A stretch of DNA of 10,543 nt from JBFGCT01 sp041581055 (GTDB lineage Bacteria; Actinomycetota; Acidimicrobiia; Acidimicrobiales; Ilumatobacteraceae), in the NCBI GenBank assembly GCA_041581055.1, contig JBFGCT010000144.1:1-10543 (forward strand). The letters are read 5' to 3'. Shown here piece after piece: positions 1 through 5,849 of this stretch (its first letter is position 1; the number at the start of each line of letters is the position of its first letter). The notes beneath the pieces are model-generated. The model made no database searches. It saw only the letters and a list, made by a program, of their open reading frames with translations, and had not been told where the DNA came from. The position numbers and the translations under genes were made by a program.

Positions 1-430
1 CGACGACGGGGCGACGTTCGTCGACGACTACGCCCATCTCCCCGCCGAGATCGCCGCCGTGCTCGCCGCGGCGCGGGGCAGCGGCGACGGGTGGAAGCGG
101 GTGATCGCCGTCTTCCAGCCGAACCGCTTCAACCGGATCGCCGAGATGTGGGAGGCGTACCAGCACGCGTTCGTCGACGCCGACGTGGTGGTGCTGACCG
201 ACGTGTACGCGTCGGGCACGACCCCGATCCCGGGCGTGACCGGCAAGCTGATCGTCAACGCGGTGACCGCCGCGCACCCCCGGAAACGCGTCGTCTGGCT
301 CCCGCGCCGCGAGGATCTCGTGTCGTTCGTCGCCGCCGAGGCGCGCGCGGGCGACGTCGTGATCTCCATGGGCTGCGGCGACATCGCGTCGTTCCCGTCC
401 GAGGTGCTCGATGCCCGCCGATCGAGCTGA
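1..430 (+). CDS. murC: UDP-N-acetylmuramate--L-alanine ligase MurC, C-terminal part (5' end outside window)
   Basis: MurC adds L-Ala to UDP-MurNAc using ATP, the first amino-acid step of the peptidoglycan stem peptide, in the cytoplasm. The reading frame is open from base 2 to the TGA at 428-430, giving about 142 residues of the Mur ligase C-terminal domain. Visible family signatures are DDYAHLPAEI near the left edge (compare DDYAHHPTEI in many MurC), FQPNRFNRI (compare FQPHRYSRT), a TDVY...PIPGVTGKLI segment, and a GDVVISMGCGDI block near the end. The His-to-Leu and His-to-Asn changes in the two hallmark motifs are unusual relative to textbook MurC, but the overall match and the following murB make the call firm. 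The ATP-binding and catalytic central domain lies upstream and cannot be judged. The end overlaps murB by 20 bp, which suggests coupled translation. Confidence 0.93.
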   Translation, partial: DDGATFVDDYAHLPAEIAAVLAAARGSGDGWKRVIAVFQPNRFNRIAEMWEAYQHAFVDADVVVLTDVYASGTTPIPGVTGKLIVNAVTAAHPRKRVVWLPRREDLVSFVAAEARAGDVVISMGCGDIASFPSEVLDARRSS

Positions 431-1367
431 CGGGGCCGTCGCCGCCGCCGTCGCCGCGCTCGGCGAGCTGGCCGAACGCGACGTCCCGCTCGGCCCGATG
501 ACGACCTATCGGGCCGGCGGGGCGGCCGACGTCTTCGTCCGCCTGCGCTCGACCGACGACGTCGCGGCGCTCGTCGTGGCGCTACGGGCCTCCGGCTTGC
601 CGCTCCTCATCGTCGGCCGTGGCTCGAACATGTTGGTGGCCGACGCGGGGTTCGCCGGGATCGCCGTCAGCGCCTCGGAGATCGCCGACGAGATCGAGAT
701 CGACGAGTCGAGTGCGGTGGTCGCCGCGGGCGCGGGCGTGCTGCTCCCCGTGCTCGCCCGCCGCACCGCGGCCGCCGGGTTGACCGGGTTCGAGTGGGCG
801 GTCGGGGTGCCCGGCTCGATCGGCGGCGCCGTGCGGATGAACGCCGGCGGGCATGGCTCGGACATGGCCGCCTCGCTGATCGACGTGACGATCGCCGACC
901 TCGACGCCGTCGACCCGCGCGGCGCCGTGCGGGTGGTTCCCGCCGGCGCGCTCGGGTTGCGGTTCCGGGGGAGCGACCTCGGTCGACATCAGCTCGTTCT
1001 CAGGGCACGGTTGCAGTTGGCGCCCGGCGACCGGGCGGCCTCCGAGGAGGAGATCAGCGAGATCGTGGCCTGGCGGCGGGCGCATCAGCCCGGGGGGCAG
1101 AACGCGGGGTCGGTGTTCGTCAACCCGATCCCCGGCGAGGTCAGCGCCGCCGAGCTGGTCGACGGGATCGGACTGCGCGGCCACCGGATCGGAACCGCGT
1201 GTGTGTCCGAGAAGCACGCCAACTTCATCCAGGCCGACGAGGGCGGCTCGGCCGACGACGTGCGGGCGCTGATCGAGGACGTGGCCGCCCGGGTCGCCAC
1301 CGTCACCGGGTTCACCCTGCGCAGCGAGATCCGGTTGATCGGTTTCGGGGAGGTTGCCGATGACTGA
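411..1367 (+). CDS. murB: UDP-N-acetylenolpyruvoylglucosamine reductase MurB
   Basis: MurB is the FAD- and NADPH-dependent reductase that converts UDP-GlcNAc-enolpyruvate to UDP-MurNAc in the cytoplasm, just before the MurC step. The protein is 318 aa, a usual family length. FAD-binding signatures are YRAGGAADVF near residue 33, GRGSNM at 69-74, and GVPGSIGG at 132-139 followed by NAGG. The substrate-binding and catalytic region has NAGSVFVNP, with the expected proton-donor Ser at 234, then SEKHANFI. The expected catalytic Glu is Glu306 in SEIRLIG. The ATG at 411 has GAGGT at 401-405 in front of it and lies inside the murC end, so translation is probably coupled. The stop overlaps the ftsQ start. 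The order murC-murB-ftsQ differs from mycobacteria, where murC is followed directly by ftsQ. Confidence 0.97.
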   Translation: MPADRADGAVAAAVAALGELAERDVPLGPMTTYRAGGAADVFVRLRSTDDVAALVVALRASGLPLLIVGRGSNMLVADAGFAGIAVSASEIADEIEIDESSAVVAAGAGVLLPVLARRTAAAGLTGFEWAVGVPGSIGGAVRMNAGGHGSDMAASLIDVTIADLDAVDPRGAVRVVPAGALGLRFRGSDLGRHQLVLRARLQLAPGDRAASEEEISEIVAWRRAHQPGGQNAGSVFVNPIPGEVSAAELVDGIGLRGHRIGTACVSEKHANFIQADEGGSADDVRALIEDVAARVATVTGFTLRSEIRLIGFGEVADD

Positions 1368-2487
1368 GCCGACGCCCCCGGACCCGGTGGCCCCCGGTGA
1401 CACGGCCCCCGACGACATGACCCCCGACGAGATGGCCCCCGACGAGATGGCCCCCGACGGCATGACCCCCGACGAGATGGCCCCCGACGACATGGTCCCC
1501 GACGACATGGTCCTCGACGAGCTGTCGCGGGCCTTCGAAGGCGACGTCGGCGGTGACGACGCGCCCGACCGGCGCGCGGCGCGGCCGACGATCGCCATCG
1601 GCGGCGACGACATCCCGGACGCGGTCTACCTGGACGACGAGTTGGCCAAGGACGACTCGTCATCGGGCACGGTGTTCATCGACGACGACGGCGCGAGCGA
1701 CGCGATCGGCCCGAAGGAGGCGACCGCGCAGGGGATCGAGCCGCGCATCCGCCAGCGTCGGATCGGGGTCCGCCGGGCGGCCGGCCTCCGCCGGCTCAAG
1801 TGGGTCGCGTTGGCGGCCGCCGTGCTGGTCGTCCTCGTCGCCGCCCTGGCCGTGCTCGGCTCGTCGCTGTTCGCGGTCGAGGAGGTGTCGGTCGGCGGCA
1901 ACGTCTACACCGACCCCGACGCCCTCCAGGAGCTGGTCGACGACCTGACCGGGACGCCCGTGCTGCTCGTGGACACCGACGACGCCGAGCGGCGCCTCGA
2001 GGAGCTCGCCTGGGTCGAACAGGCGCGGGTCAGCACCGACTTCCCCGACCGGGTGACGATCGAGATTCGCGAGCGGACGCCGGTGGCGACGATGCGCGGC
2101 GTCGACGGGTTGTTCCGCGTGCTCGACCGGGACGGCCGCGTCCTCGACGTGATCGACGGCCAACCGGTGGCGCTCGTGCTGATCGCCGGCCCCGGGACGC
2201 TCGACCTGGCCCCCGGCGACTTCGCGTCGATCGGATACGCGTCCGCGTCCTCGATGGTGCTGAAGTTGACGCCGTCGGTCCGCTCCCGCGTCGAGTCGAT
2301 CCTGGTCACCGCCGACGGCGCCGACCTGCGGTTGATCCTCAGCCGCGAGAACGGCACACCGGTCGAGGTACGCTTCGGCTCCGCTGTGGGCGACACCGAC
2401 CAGTTCGACAAGCTCGTGCTCCTCGAGGCACGGCTCGAGGACCTCGACGATCCCATGGTCTCGGTGATCGACGTCTCGGCGGCGTGA
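1360..2487 (+). CDS. ftsQ: cell division protein FtsQ (POTRA domain), with repeat-bearing acidic N-terminal tail
   Basis: FtsQ is a single-pass membrane protein of the divisome that connects the Z-ring side with FtsB/FtsL and septal synthesis. From the ATG at 1360 it is 375 aa. Residues 1 to about 130 are an acidic, disordered-looking cytoplasmic tail that includes seven 5-residue repeats (about residues 18-52). A basic stretch rich in Arg (about 128-147) precedes a hydrophobic transmembrane helix (about 147-169, VALAAAVLVVLVAALAV), consistent with cytoplasm-in topology. A POTRA domain follows (about 171-240, beginning FAVEEVSVGGN and including the FPDRVTIEIRERTPVA block), then the beta domain. 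GGGGAGG at 1347-1353 lies 6 nt before the ATG, which decides this start over a TTG two codons upstream. The start overlaps the murB stop by 8 bp. The tail is longer than in many FtsQ proteins. Confidence 0.93.
   Translation: MTEPTPPDPVAPGDTAPDDMTPDEMAPDEMAPDGMTPDEMAPDDMVPDDMVLDELSRAFEGDVGGDDAPDRRAARPTIAIGGDDIPDAVYLDDELAKDDSSSGTVFIDDDGASDAIGPKEATAQGIEPRIRQRRIGVRRAAGLRRLKWVALAAAVLVVLVAALAVLGSSLFAVEEVSVGGNVYTDPDALQELVDDLTGTPVLLVDTDDAERRLEELAWVEQARVSTDFPDRVTIEIRERTPVATMRGVDGLFRVLDRDGRVLDVIDGQPVALVLIAGPGTLDLAPGDFASIGYASASSMVLKLTPSVRSRVESILVTADGADLRLILSRENGTPVEVRFGSAVGDTDQFDKLVLLEARLEDLDDPMVSVIDVSAA
1411..1515 (+). repeat. 15-bp tandem repeat, seven units, in ftsQ
   Basis: Seven head-to-tail 15-bp units have the consensus GACGAGATGGCCCCC, with small changes at positions 5-6 and 10-12. 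They encode Asp-(Asp/Glu/Gly)-Met-(Thr/Ala/Val)-Pro (last unit ends in Leu). A degenerate unit precedes them (1396-1410). The unit length is a multiple of three, so gain or loss of copies keeps the ftsQ frame. Two adjacent units (1426-1440 and 1441-1455) are identical, and a third at 1471-1485 matches them, suggesting recent expansion. Confidence 0.95.
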
Positions 2488-2534
2488 GCCGCGGCCCGTG
2501 ATCGGCACAGCGTCCCCGATCCGACGAGCCGAAC

Positions 2535-2561
2535 CTGCCAGGATGATCGGCAGCATTGTTT
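2535..2561 (+). terminator. weak candidate intrinsic terminator after ftsQ
   Basis: CTGCC at 2535-2539 can pair with GGCAG at 2549-2553 across a 9-nt loop, and a T-rich run (ATTGTTT, 2555-2561) follows. This is the shape of a Rho-independent terminator, but the stem is only 5 bp and the T-run is interrupted. It could attenuate transcription from the murC-murB-ftsQ unit before ftsZ. A chance match is quite possible. Confidence 0.22.
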
Positions 2562-2595
2562 AAGGTTCCGACCGGTACGAAACGGATACACCAAT
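2552..2595 (+). promoter_or_regulatory. probable ftsZ promoter region (elements not resolved)
   Basis: This is the most AT-rich patch of the window and lies in the only long gap among the first genes, 30-70 bp before the ftsZ start. A TAnnnT-type -10 candidate, TAAGGT, is at 2561-2566, but no good TTGACA-like box lies 16-18 bp upstream. TTGTTT at 2556-2561 is an alternative -35 without a well-spaced -10. The location suits a dedicated ftsZ promoter. The exact boxes are a guess. Confidence 0.3.
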
Positions 2596-2623
2596 GAACC
2601 GAACCACACGGAGGACTCGCTGA
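2594..2623 (+). CDS. possible 9-codon leader ORF coupled to ftsZ
   Basis: ATG at 2594 opens a nine-codon frame reading MNRTTRRTR, whose TGA (2621-2623) shares its A with the ftsZ ATG, the classic stop-start coupling arrangement. Three or four codons cross the ftsZ Shine-Dalgarno. No strong ribosome-binding site precedes it, so translation is doubtful. If it is translated, it would affect access to the ftsZ start. It may be coincidence. Confidence 0.2.
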   Translation: MNRTTRRTR

Positions 2624-3717
2624 TGGCCGGCGCTCCACAGAACTACCTCGCCGTGATCAAAGTGGTCGGTGTCGGCGGGGGCGGCGTGAACGCCGTCAAC
2701 CGCATGATCGACGCCGGTCTCAAGGGCGTGGAGTTCATCGCGGTGAACACCGACGCTCAGGCGCTGCTGATGAGCGACGCCGACGTCAAGCTCGACATCG
2801 GCCGCGACCTCACCCGCGGGCTGGGCGCCGGGAGCGACCCGGAGGTCGGCCGTTCGGCCGCCGAGGCGCACAGCGAGGAGATCGACGAGATGGTGAAGGG
2901 CGCCGACATGGTGTTCATCACCGCCGGCGAGGGGGGCGGCACCGGCACCGGCGCGGCCCCGGTCATCGCCGAGATCGCACGCGAGGCCGGAGCGCTGTCG
3001 ATCGGCGTGGTGACCAGGCCGTTCTCGTTCGAGGGCCGCCGCCGGGCGGTGCAGGCCGACAACGGCGTGCAACGGCTGCGGGAGAAGGTCGACACGCTGA
3101 TCGTCATCCCCAACGACCGCCTGCTGACCGTGGCCAACGACAAGACCAGCGTGCTCAACGCGTTCAAGATGGCCGACGAGGTGCTGCTCCAGGGCGTGTC
3201 GGGCATCACCGGCCTGATCACGACGCCCGGCCTGATCAACACCGACTTCGCCGACGTCAAGATGGTCCTGTCCAACGCCGGCTCGGCGCTGATGGGGATC
3301 GGGCAGGCGAGCGGTGACGAGCGGGCGGTGTCCGCGGCCAAGGCGGCGATCTCCAGCCCGCTGCTCGAGTCGGCGATCGACGGGGCCCGCGGCATCCTCC
3401 TCAACATCACCGGCCCGTCGGGCATGGGGCTGTTCGAGATGAACGCGGCGGCCGAGATCATCCACGGCGTCGCGCACCAGGACGCCAACATCATCTTCGG
3501 CACGGTCATCGACGACGAGATGGGCGACGAGGTCCGGGTCACCGTCATCGCCGCCGGGTTCGACGTGCCCGACGGGGCTGGCTCGGCCGGCGGGACGATG
3601 GGACTCGACGGGCCGCGCACCGCGCCGACCCGGATCACCGAGTTGTTCGCCGACGACGAATCCGACCCGCTGGCCGACGACGACGACGATTTCGACGTCC
3701 CCTCGTTCCTCAAGTAG
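2623..3717 (+). CDS. ftsZ: cell division GTPase FtsZ
   Basis: FtsZ is the tubulin-like GTPase that polymerises into the Z-ring and recruits the divisome. The protein is 364 aa. Visible motifs are VGVGGGGVNAVNRM near the N-terminus, NTDAQAL, the phosphate-binding tubulin signature GGGTGTG at residues 104-110, and the T7 synergy loop NTDFAD at 206-211, which supplies the catalytic Asp208 and Asp211. The C-terminal linker is short, then strongly acidic (DDDDD), ending in the conserved peptide DDFDVPSFLK (355-364) that binds SepF and other partners. GGAGGA at 2610-2615 is 7 nt before the ATG and supports this start. No ftsA precedes it, as in Actinobacteria, so membrane tethering probably depends on SepF encoded downstream. 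It has its own upstream gap and is probably expressed at least partly separately from ftsQ. Confidence 0.99.
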   Translation: MAGAPQNYLAVIKVVGVGGGGVNAVNRMIDAGLKGVEFIAVNTDAQALLMSDADVKLDIGRDLTRGLGAGSDPEVGRSAAEAHSEEIDEMVKGADMVFITAGEGGGTGTGAAPVIAEIAREAGALSIGVVTRPFSFEGRRRAVQADNGVQRLREKVDTLIVIPNDRLLTVANDKTSVLNAFKMADEVLLQGVSGITGLITTPGLINTDFADVKMVLSNAGSALMGIGQASGDERAVSAAKAAISSPLLESAIDGARGILLNITGPSGMGLFEMNAAAEIIHGVAHQDANIIFGTVIDDEMGDEVRVTVIAAGFDVPDGAGSAGGTMGLDGPRTAPTRITELFADDESDPLADDDDDFDVPSFLK

Positions 3718-3742
3718 GCCGGGTGGCGCACCCTGGCCGCCG

Positions 3743-4489
3743 ATGAGGACACTGCTCCGCCGACCGATCGGCCCGGCCGGCGCCGAGACCGTCGTCGCCG
3801 CCACCGAGCGGGGCGACGGCGACGTCCACCCGCGCCGCACCGATCCGGCGACGCTCGAGCGGCGCCAGCGGGCGGCGACCGGCCGGGTCTGGGTGATGAC
3901 AAACCAGGTGCACGGGATCGACGTCCACACCGTGCGGCATCGGGCGACCGAGGCCGCCGCGGTCGACGCGGGGCGCGACGCCGAGGCCGATGTCATCGCC
4001 GCGTCGTCGGCCGACGTCCCCCTCGCGATCTGGGCGGCGGACTGCGCCGCGCTGATGCTGATCGGGGAACGCGGCGCGGTCGTCGCGGCGCACGCCGGGT
4101 GGCGGGGGTTGGCGGCCGGAATCGTCGACGTCGCCGCCCACGAGCTCGCCATCCGCGGCGACGCAGTCGCCGCGGCGGTGCTCGGCCCCGGGATCCATCC
4201 GTGCTGCTACTCGTTCGACGCCGACGAGCGGCGGCTGGTCGCGGCCGGTGTCGGCATGGCGCCCGAGGCGGTGGCCGGGACGACGGTCGCCGGCGCGGCG
4301 TCGCTCGACGTCCCCGCCGCAGTCGCCGGGGCGCTCCGCCGGCATGGGGTCGAGCTGGACGTTGTCGGCCCCTGCACCGGTTGTGACGGGCGCTGGTTCT
4401 CGCACCGCCGCGGCGACGCCGCCCGCCATGCCGTGGTCGTGTGGCGAGACCGGGCGCCCGACGCGCCGGGGGGCGGCGGTGGACGCTGA
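3743..4489 (+). CDS. pgeF: PgeF/YfiH/YlmD laccase-domain protein (peptidoglycan editing factor)
   Basis: Members of this family (multicopper polyphenol oxidase/laccase domain, YfiH) have Zn-dependent purine nucleoside phosphorylase-like activities in vitro. In E. coli PgeF prevents L-Ser replacing L-Ala at the first stem-peptide position, which corrects errors of MurC, encoded here a few genes upstream. The protein is 248 aa, a normal length. The metal-site residues are recognisable: NQVHG with His57, ADCAAL with Cys101, and AHAGWRG with His117, followed by GPGIHPCCYSF and a C-terminal CTGCD...FSHRRGD block. The ATG at 3743 lies 25 bp after ftsZ and has no clear Shine-Dalgarno (GGGTGG is 16 nt away), so expression may be low or coupled. 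The end overlaps yggS by 11 bp. The family call is firm. The cellular role is from the family. Confidence 0.95.
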   Translation: MRTLLRRPIGPAGAETVVAATERGDGDVHPRRTDPATLERRQRAATGRVWVMTNQVHGIDVHTVRHRATEAAAVDAGRDAEADVIAASSADVPLAIWAADCAALMLIGERGAVVAAHAGWRGLAAGIVDVAAHELAIRGDAVAAAVLGPGIHPCCYSFDADERRLVAAGVGMAPEAVAGTTVAGAASLDVPAAVAGALRRHGVELDVVGPCTGCDGRWFSHRRGDAARHAVVVWRDRAPDAPGGGGGR

Positions 4490-5153
4490 CAACCTCGCCC
4501 CGGCGGCGGTGACGCGCCGTCTGGCGGCGCTGCGGTCCGCGTTGGACGCGGTCCGGCGCGACTGGGACCACCCGGTCGACGTGCTGGCGGTCACCAAGGG
4601 CTTCGACGAGCGGGCGATCGTTGCGGCGCACGCCGCCGGATGTCGGGCGATCGGCGAGAACTACGCGCAGGAGTTGTTGGCCAAGCGGGAGGCGTTCGAA
4701 CGGCTCGGACTCGACGTGCACTTCATCGGCCGCCTGCAGTCGAACAAGGTGCGGCAGCTCGCCGGCGTGGTCGAGCGGTGGTCGAGCCTCGATCGGGCCA
4801 GCGTGATCGACGAGGTCGCCCGGCGGGCGCCCCAGGCGCGCGTCCTCGTCCAGGTCAACGCCACCGGTGAGCCGGGCAAGGGCGGGTGCGAGCCCGCCGA
4901 CGTCGCACGGCTCGTCGAGCGGGCCCGAGACCACGGTCTGCTCGTCGAGGGGTTGATGACCGTCGGCCCGACCGGCCGGCCTCCCGAGGCCGCGCGGCCC
5001 GGCTTCCGCGCGGTGCGCGGCATGGTCGACGAACTCGGGCTCCGGGTGTGCTCGATGGGCATGACCGACGACATGACGGTGGCCCTGGAGGAGGGCTCCT
5101 CCGAGGTGCGCGTCGGCACGGCGCTGTTCGGCCCTCGGCCGCCGAGGTCCTGA
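4479..5153 (+). CDS. yggS: YggS/YlmE/PLPBP family pyridoxal phosphate homeostasis protein
   Basis: This single-domain, alanine-racemase-like TIM barrel binds PLP and helps keep vitamin B6 and amino-acid pools balanced. No enzymatic reaction is firmly assigned to the family. The protein is 224 aa from the GTG at 4479. Visible motifs are LAVTKGF with the PLP Schiff-base Lys40, IGENYAQE, HFIGRLQSNK, GLMTVGP, and the phosphate-binding C-terminal block SMGMTDDM...VRVGTALFG. The GTG lies within the end of pgeF (11-bp overlap) with a G-rich run just before it, and it begins just ahead of the conserved helix. A much earlier GTG at 4248 would add about 77 residues of non-family sequence and is rejected. 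The pgeF-yggS-sepF order matches the ylmD-ylmE-ylmF series of Gram-positive dcw clusters. Confidence 0.95.
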   Translation: MDADNLAPAAVTRRLAALRSALDAVRRDWDHPVDVLAVTKGFDERAIVAAHAAGCRAIGENYAQELLAKREAFERLGLDVHFIGRLQSNKVRQLAGVVERWSSLDRASVIDEVARRAPQARVLVQVNATGEPGKGGCEPADVARLVERARDHGLLVEGLMTVGPTGRPPEAARPGFRAVRGMVDELGLRVCSMGMTDDMTVALEEGSSEVRVGTALFGPRPPRS

Positions 5154-5156
5154 TCG

Positions 5157-5179
5157 CTCGGGGCACGGCGGCCCCTGAG
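5157..5179 (+). terminator. hairpin just after yggS, possible transcript end
   Basis: CTCGGGGC at 5157-5164 pairs with GCCCC-T-GAG at 5171-5179 across a 6-nt loop, with one bulged T at 5176. It starts 3 nt after the yggS stop and sits before a promoter-like element for sepF. There is no T-run, so it could be an actinobacterial U-less terminator, an mRNA-stabilising stem, or chance in GC-rich DNA. Confidence 0.27.
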
Positions 5180-5184
5180 TCCAC

Positions 5185-5211
5185 CTGACGCGAGGCATCG
5201 TGCGGTAGATT
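5185..5211 (+). promoter_or_regulatory. candidate sigma-70-type promoter for sepF-divIVA
   Basis: CTGACG at 5185-5190 resembles the TTGACA -35 box and TAGATT at 5206-5211 fits the actinobacterial TAnnnT -10 consensus. The spacer is 15 bp, slightly short. Transcription would start about 14 nt before the sepF ATG, leaving room for the AGGAGG ribosome-binding site at 5221-5226. It follows the hairpin after yggS, which supports a new transcription unit here. Confidence 0.42.
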
Positions 5212-5231
5212 GCGGCGCGCAGGAGGAACGC

Positions 5232-5834
5232 ATGTCACTCTGGAAACGGACCATGGACTATTTGGGTCTCGGTCCCGATGACGCCTACGACGATTACGAC
5301 GACGACCACGAGGCCGAGCCGCCCCCCCGTGGCTCGCGTCCGCCGCGCGAGCCCGACGCCCGCGGGGCGCGGGGGTGGGAGCCGGAGGGCGATCCCGCGG
5401 TCCGCACGGTGTCGGCCCGCCCGAGCTTCCCCTCGCGCGACTTCGAGGCGTCCTCCGCCAGCCGGCGCGGCGGCGGGCCGGGCAACGGCGGCAACGGCCG
5501 GTCCGACGACTCCGGGGTGCAGCTTCGCCCGAGCCAGAGCCAACAAGATTCCGCCCAACCACTGCGCAGCGTTCAAGGAGGGTCGATGGAGCCCCACACG
5601 GTCCGGCCCCGCCGCTTCGACCAGGCTCAGGAGGTCGCCGACAAGTTCAAGGACGGCCAGCCGGTCATCATGAACCTCGAGGGGAGCGAGCGAGACGTCG
5701 CCAGGCGGCTGATCGACTTCGCGAGCGGGATCTGCTACGCCTTGGACGGCTCGATGGAGAAGGTGGCGACGGGCGTCTACCTGCTCAAACCGCTGGGGCC
5801 GCACAAGAACCGATACGACGAGTACGAGGACTGA
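5232..5834 (+). CDS. sepF: cell division protein SepF
   Basis: SepF binds FtsZ and membrane and, where FtsA is absent, anchors the Z-ring. The protein is 200 aa. Residues 1-14 (MSLWKRTMDYLGLG) form the expected amphipathic membrane-binding helix. Residues about 15-118 are a disordered linker, first acidic (Asp/Tyr-rich), then rich in Pro, Arg, Gly and Ser. Residues about 121-186 are the conserved SepF domain, with PVIMNLEGSERDVARRLIDF and the IDFASGICYALDGSMEKV and GVYLLKP strands. AGGAGG at 5221-5226, 5 nt before the ATG, gives a strong start. A second strong Shine-Dalgarno and in-frame ATG (5586) lie exactly at the linker-domain boundary (see separate entry). divIVA starts 15 bp downstream, with no ylmG/yggT gene between them as is usual in streptomycetes and mycobacteria. 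Confidence 0.96.
   Translation: MSLWKRTMDYLGLGPDDAYDDYDDDHEAEPPPRGSRPPREPDARGARGWEPEGDPAVRTVSARPSFPSRDFEASSASRRGGGPGNGGNGRSDDSGVQLRPSQSQQDSAQPLRSVQGGSMEPHTVRPRRFDQAQEVADKFKDGQPVIMNLEGSERDVARRLIDFASGICYALDGSMEKVATGVYLLKPLGPHKNRYDEYED
5575..5588 (+). promoter_or_regulatory. strong internal ribosome-binding site with in-frame ATG in sepF
   Basis: AAGGAGG at 5575-5581 is a near-ideal Shine-Dalgarno, and ATG at 5586-5588 follows after 4 nt. The ATG is in the sepF frame as codon 119, immediately before the conserved domain. Initiation here would give an 82-residue SepF lacking the membrane helix and linker. The sequence encodes Gln-Gly-Gly-Ser in a low-complexity region, so nothing in the protein obviously forces this base choice. 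Confidence 0.45.
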
Positions 5835-5849
5835 GTTCGAGGAGCGACG

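Noticed and set aside
1354..1359. TTG start for FtsQ two codons earlier
   Set aside because: It would sit directly on the GGGGAGG ribosome-binding site; the ATG at 1360 has correct spacing.
2560..4152. A 530-codon open frame on the - strand opposite ftsZ and pgeF
   Set aside because: It is the antisense shadow of two clear genes. Its composition is simply that of mirrored ftsZ and pgeF codons.
4248..4478. Longer N-terminus for YggS from an earlier GTG
   Set aside because: The added residues lie entirely within pgeF, match no YggS sequence, and the GTG at 4479 fits both length and spacing.
5087..5102. Perfect 6-bp hairpin (GGAGGA / TCCTCC) near the end of yggS
   Set aside because: It encodes the conserved Glu-Glu-Gly-Ser-Ser part of the PLP phosphate site, so the base pattern is explained by the protein.
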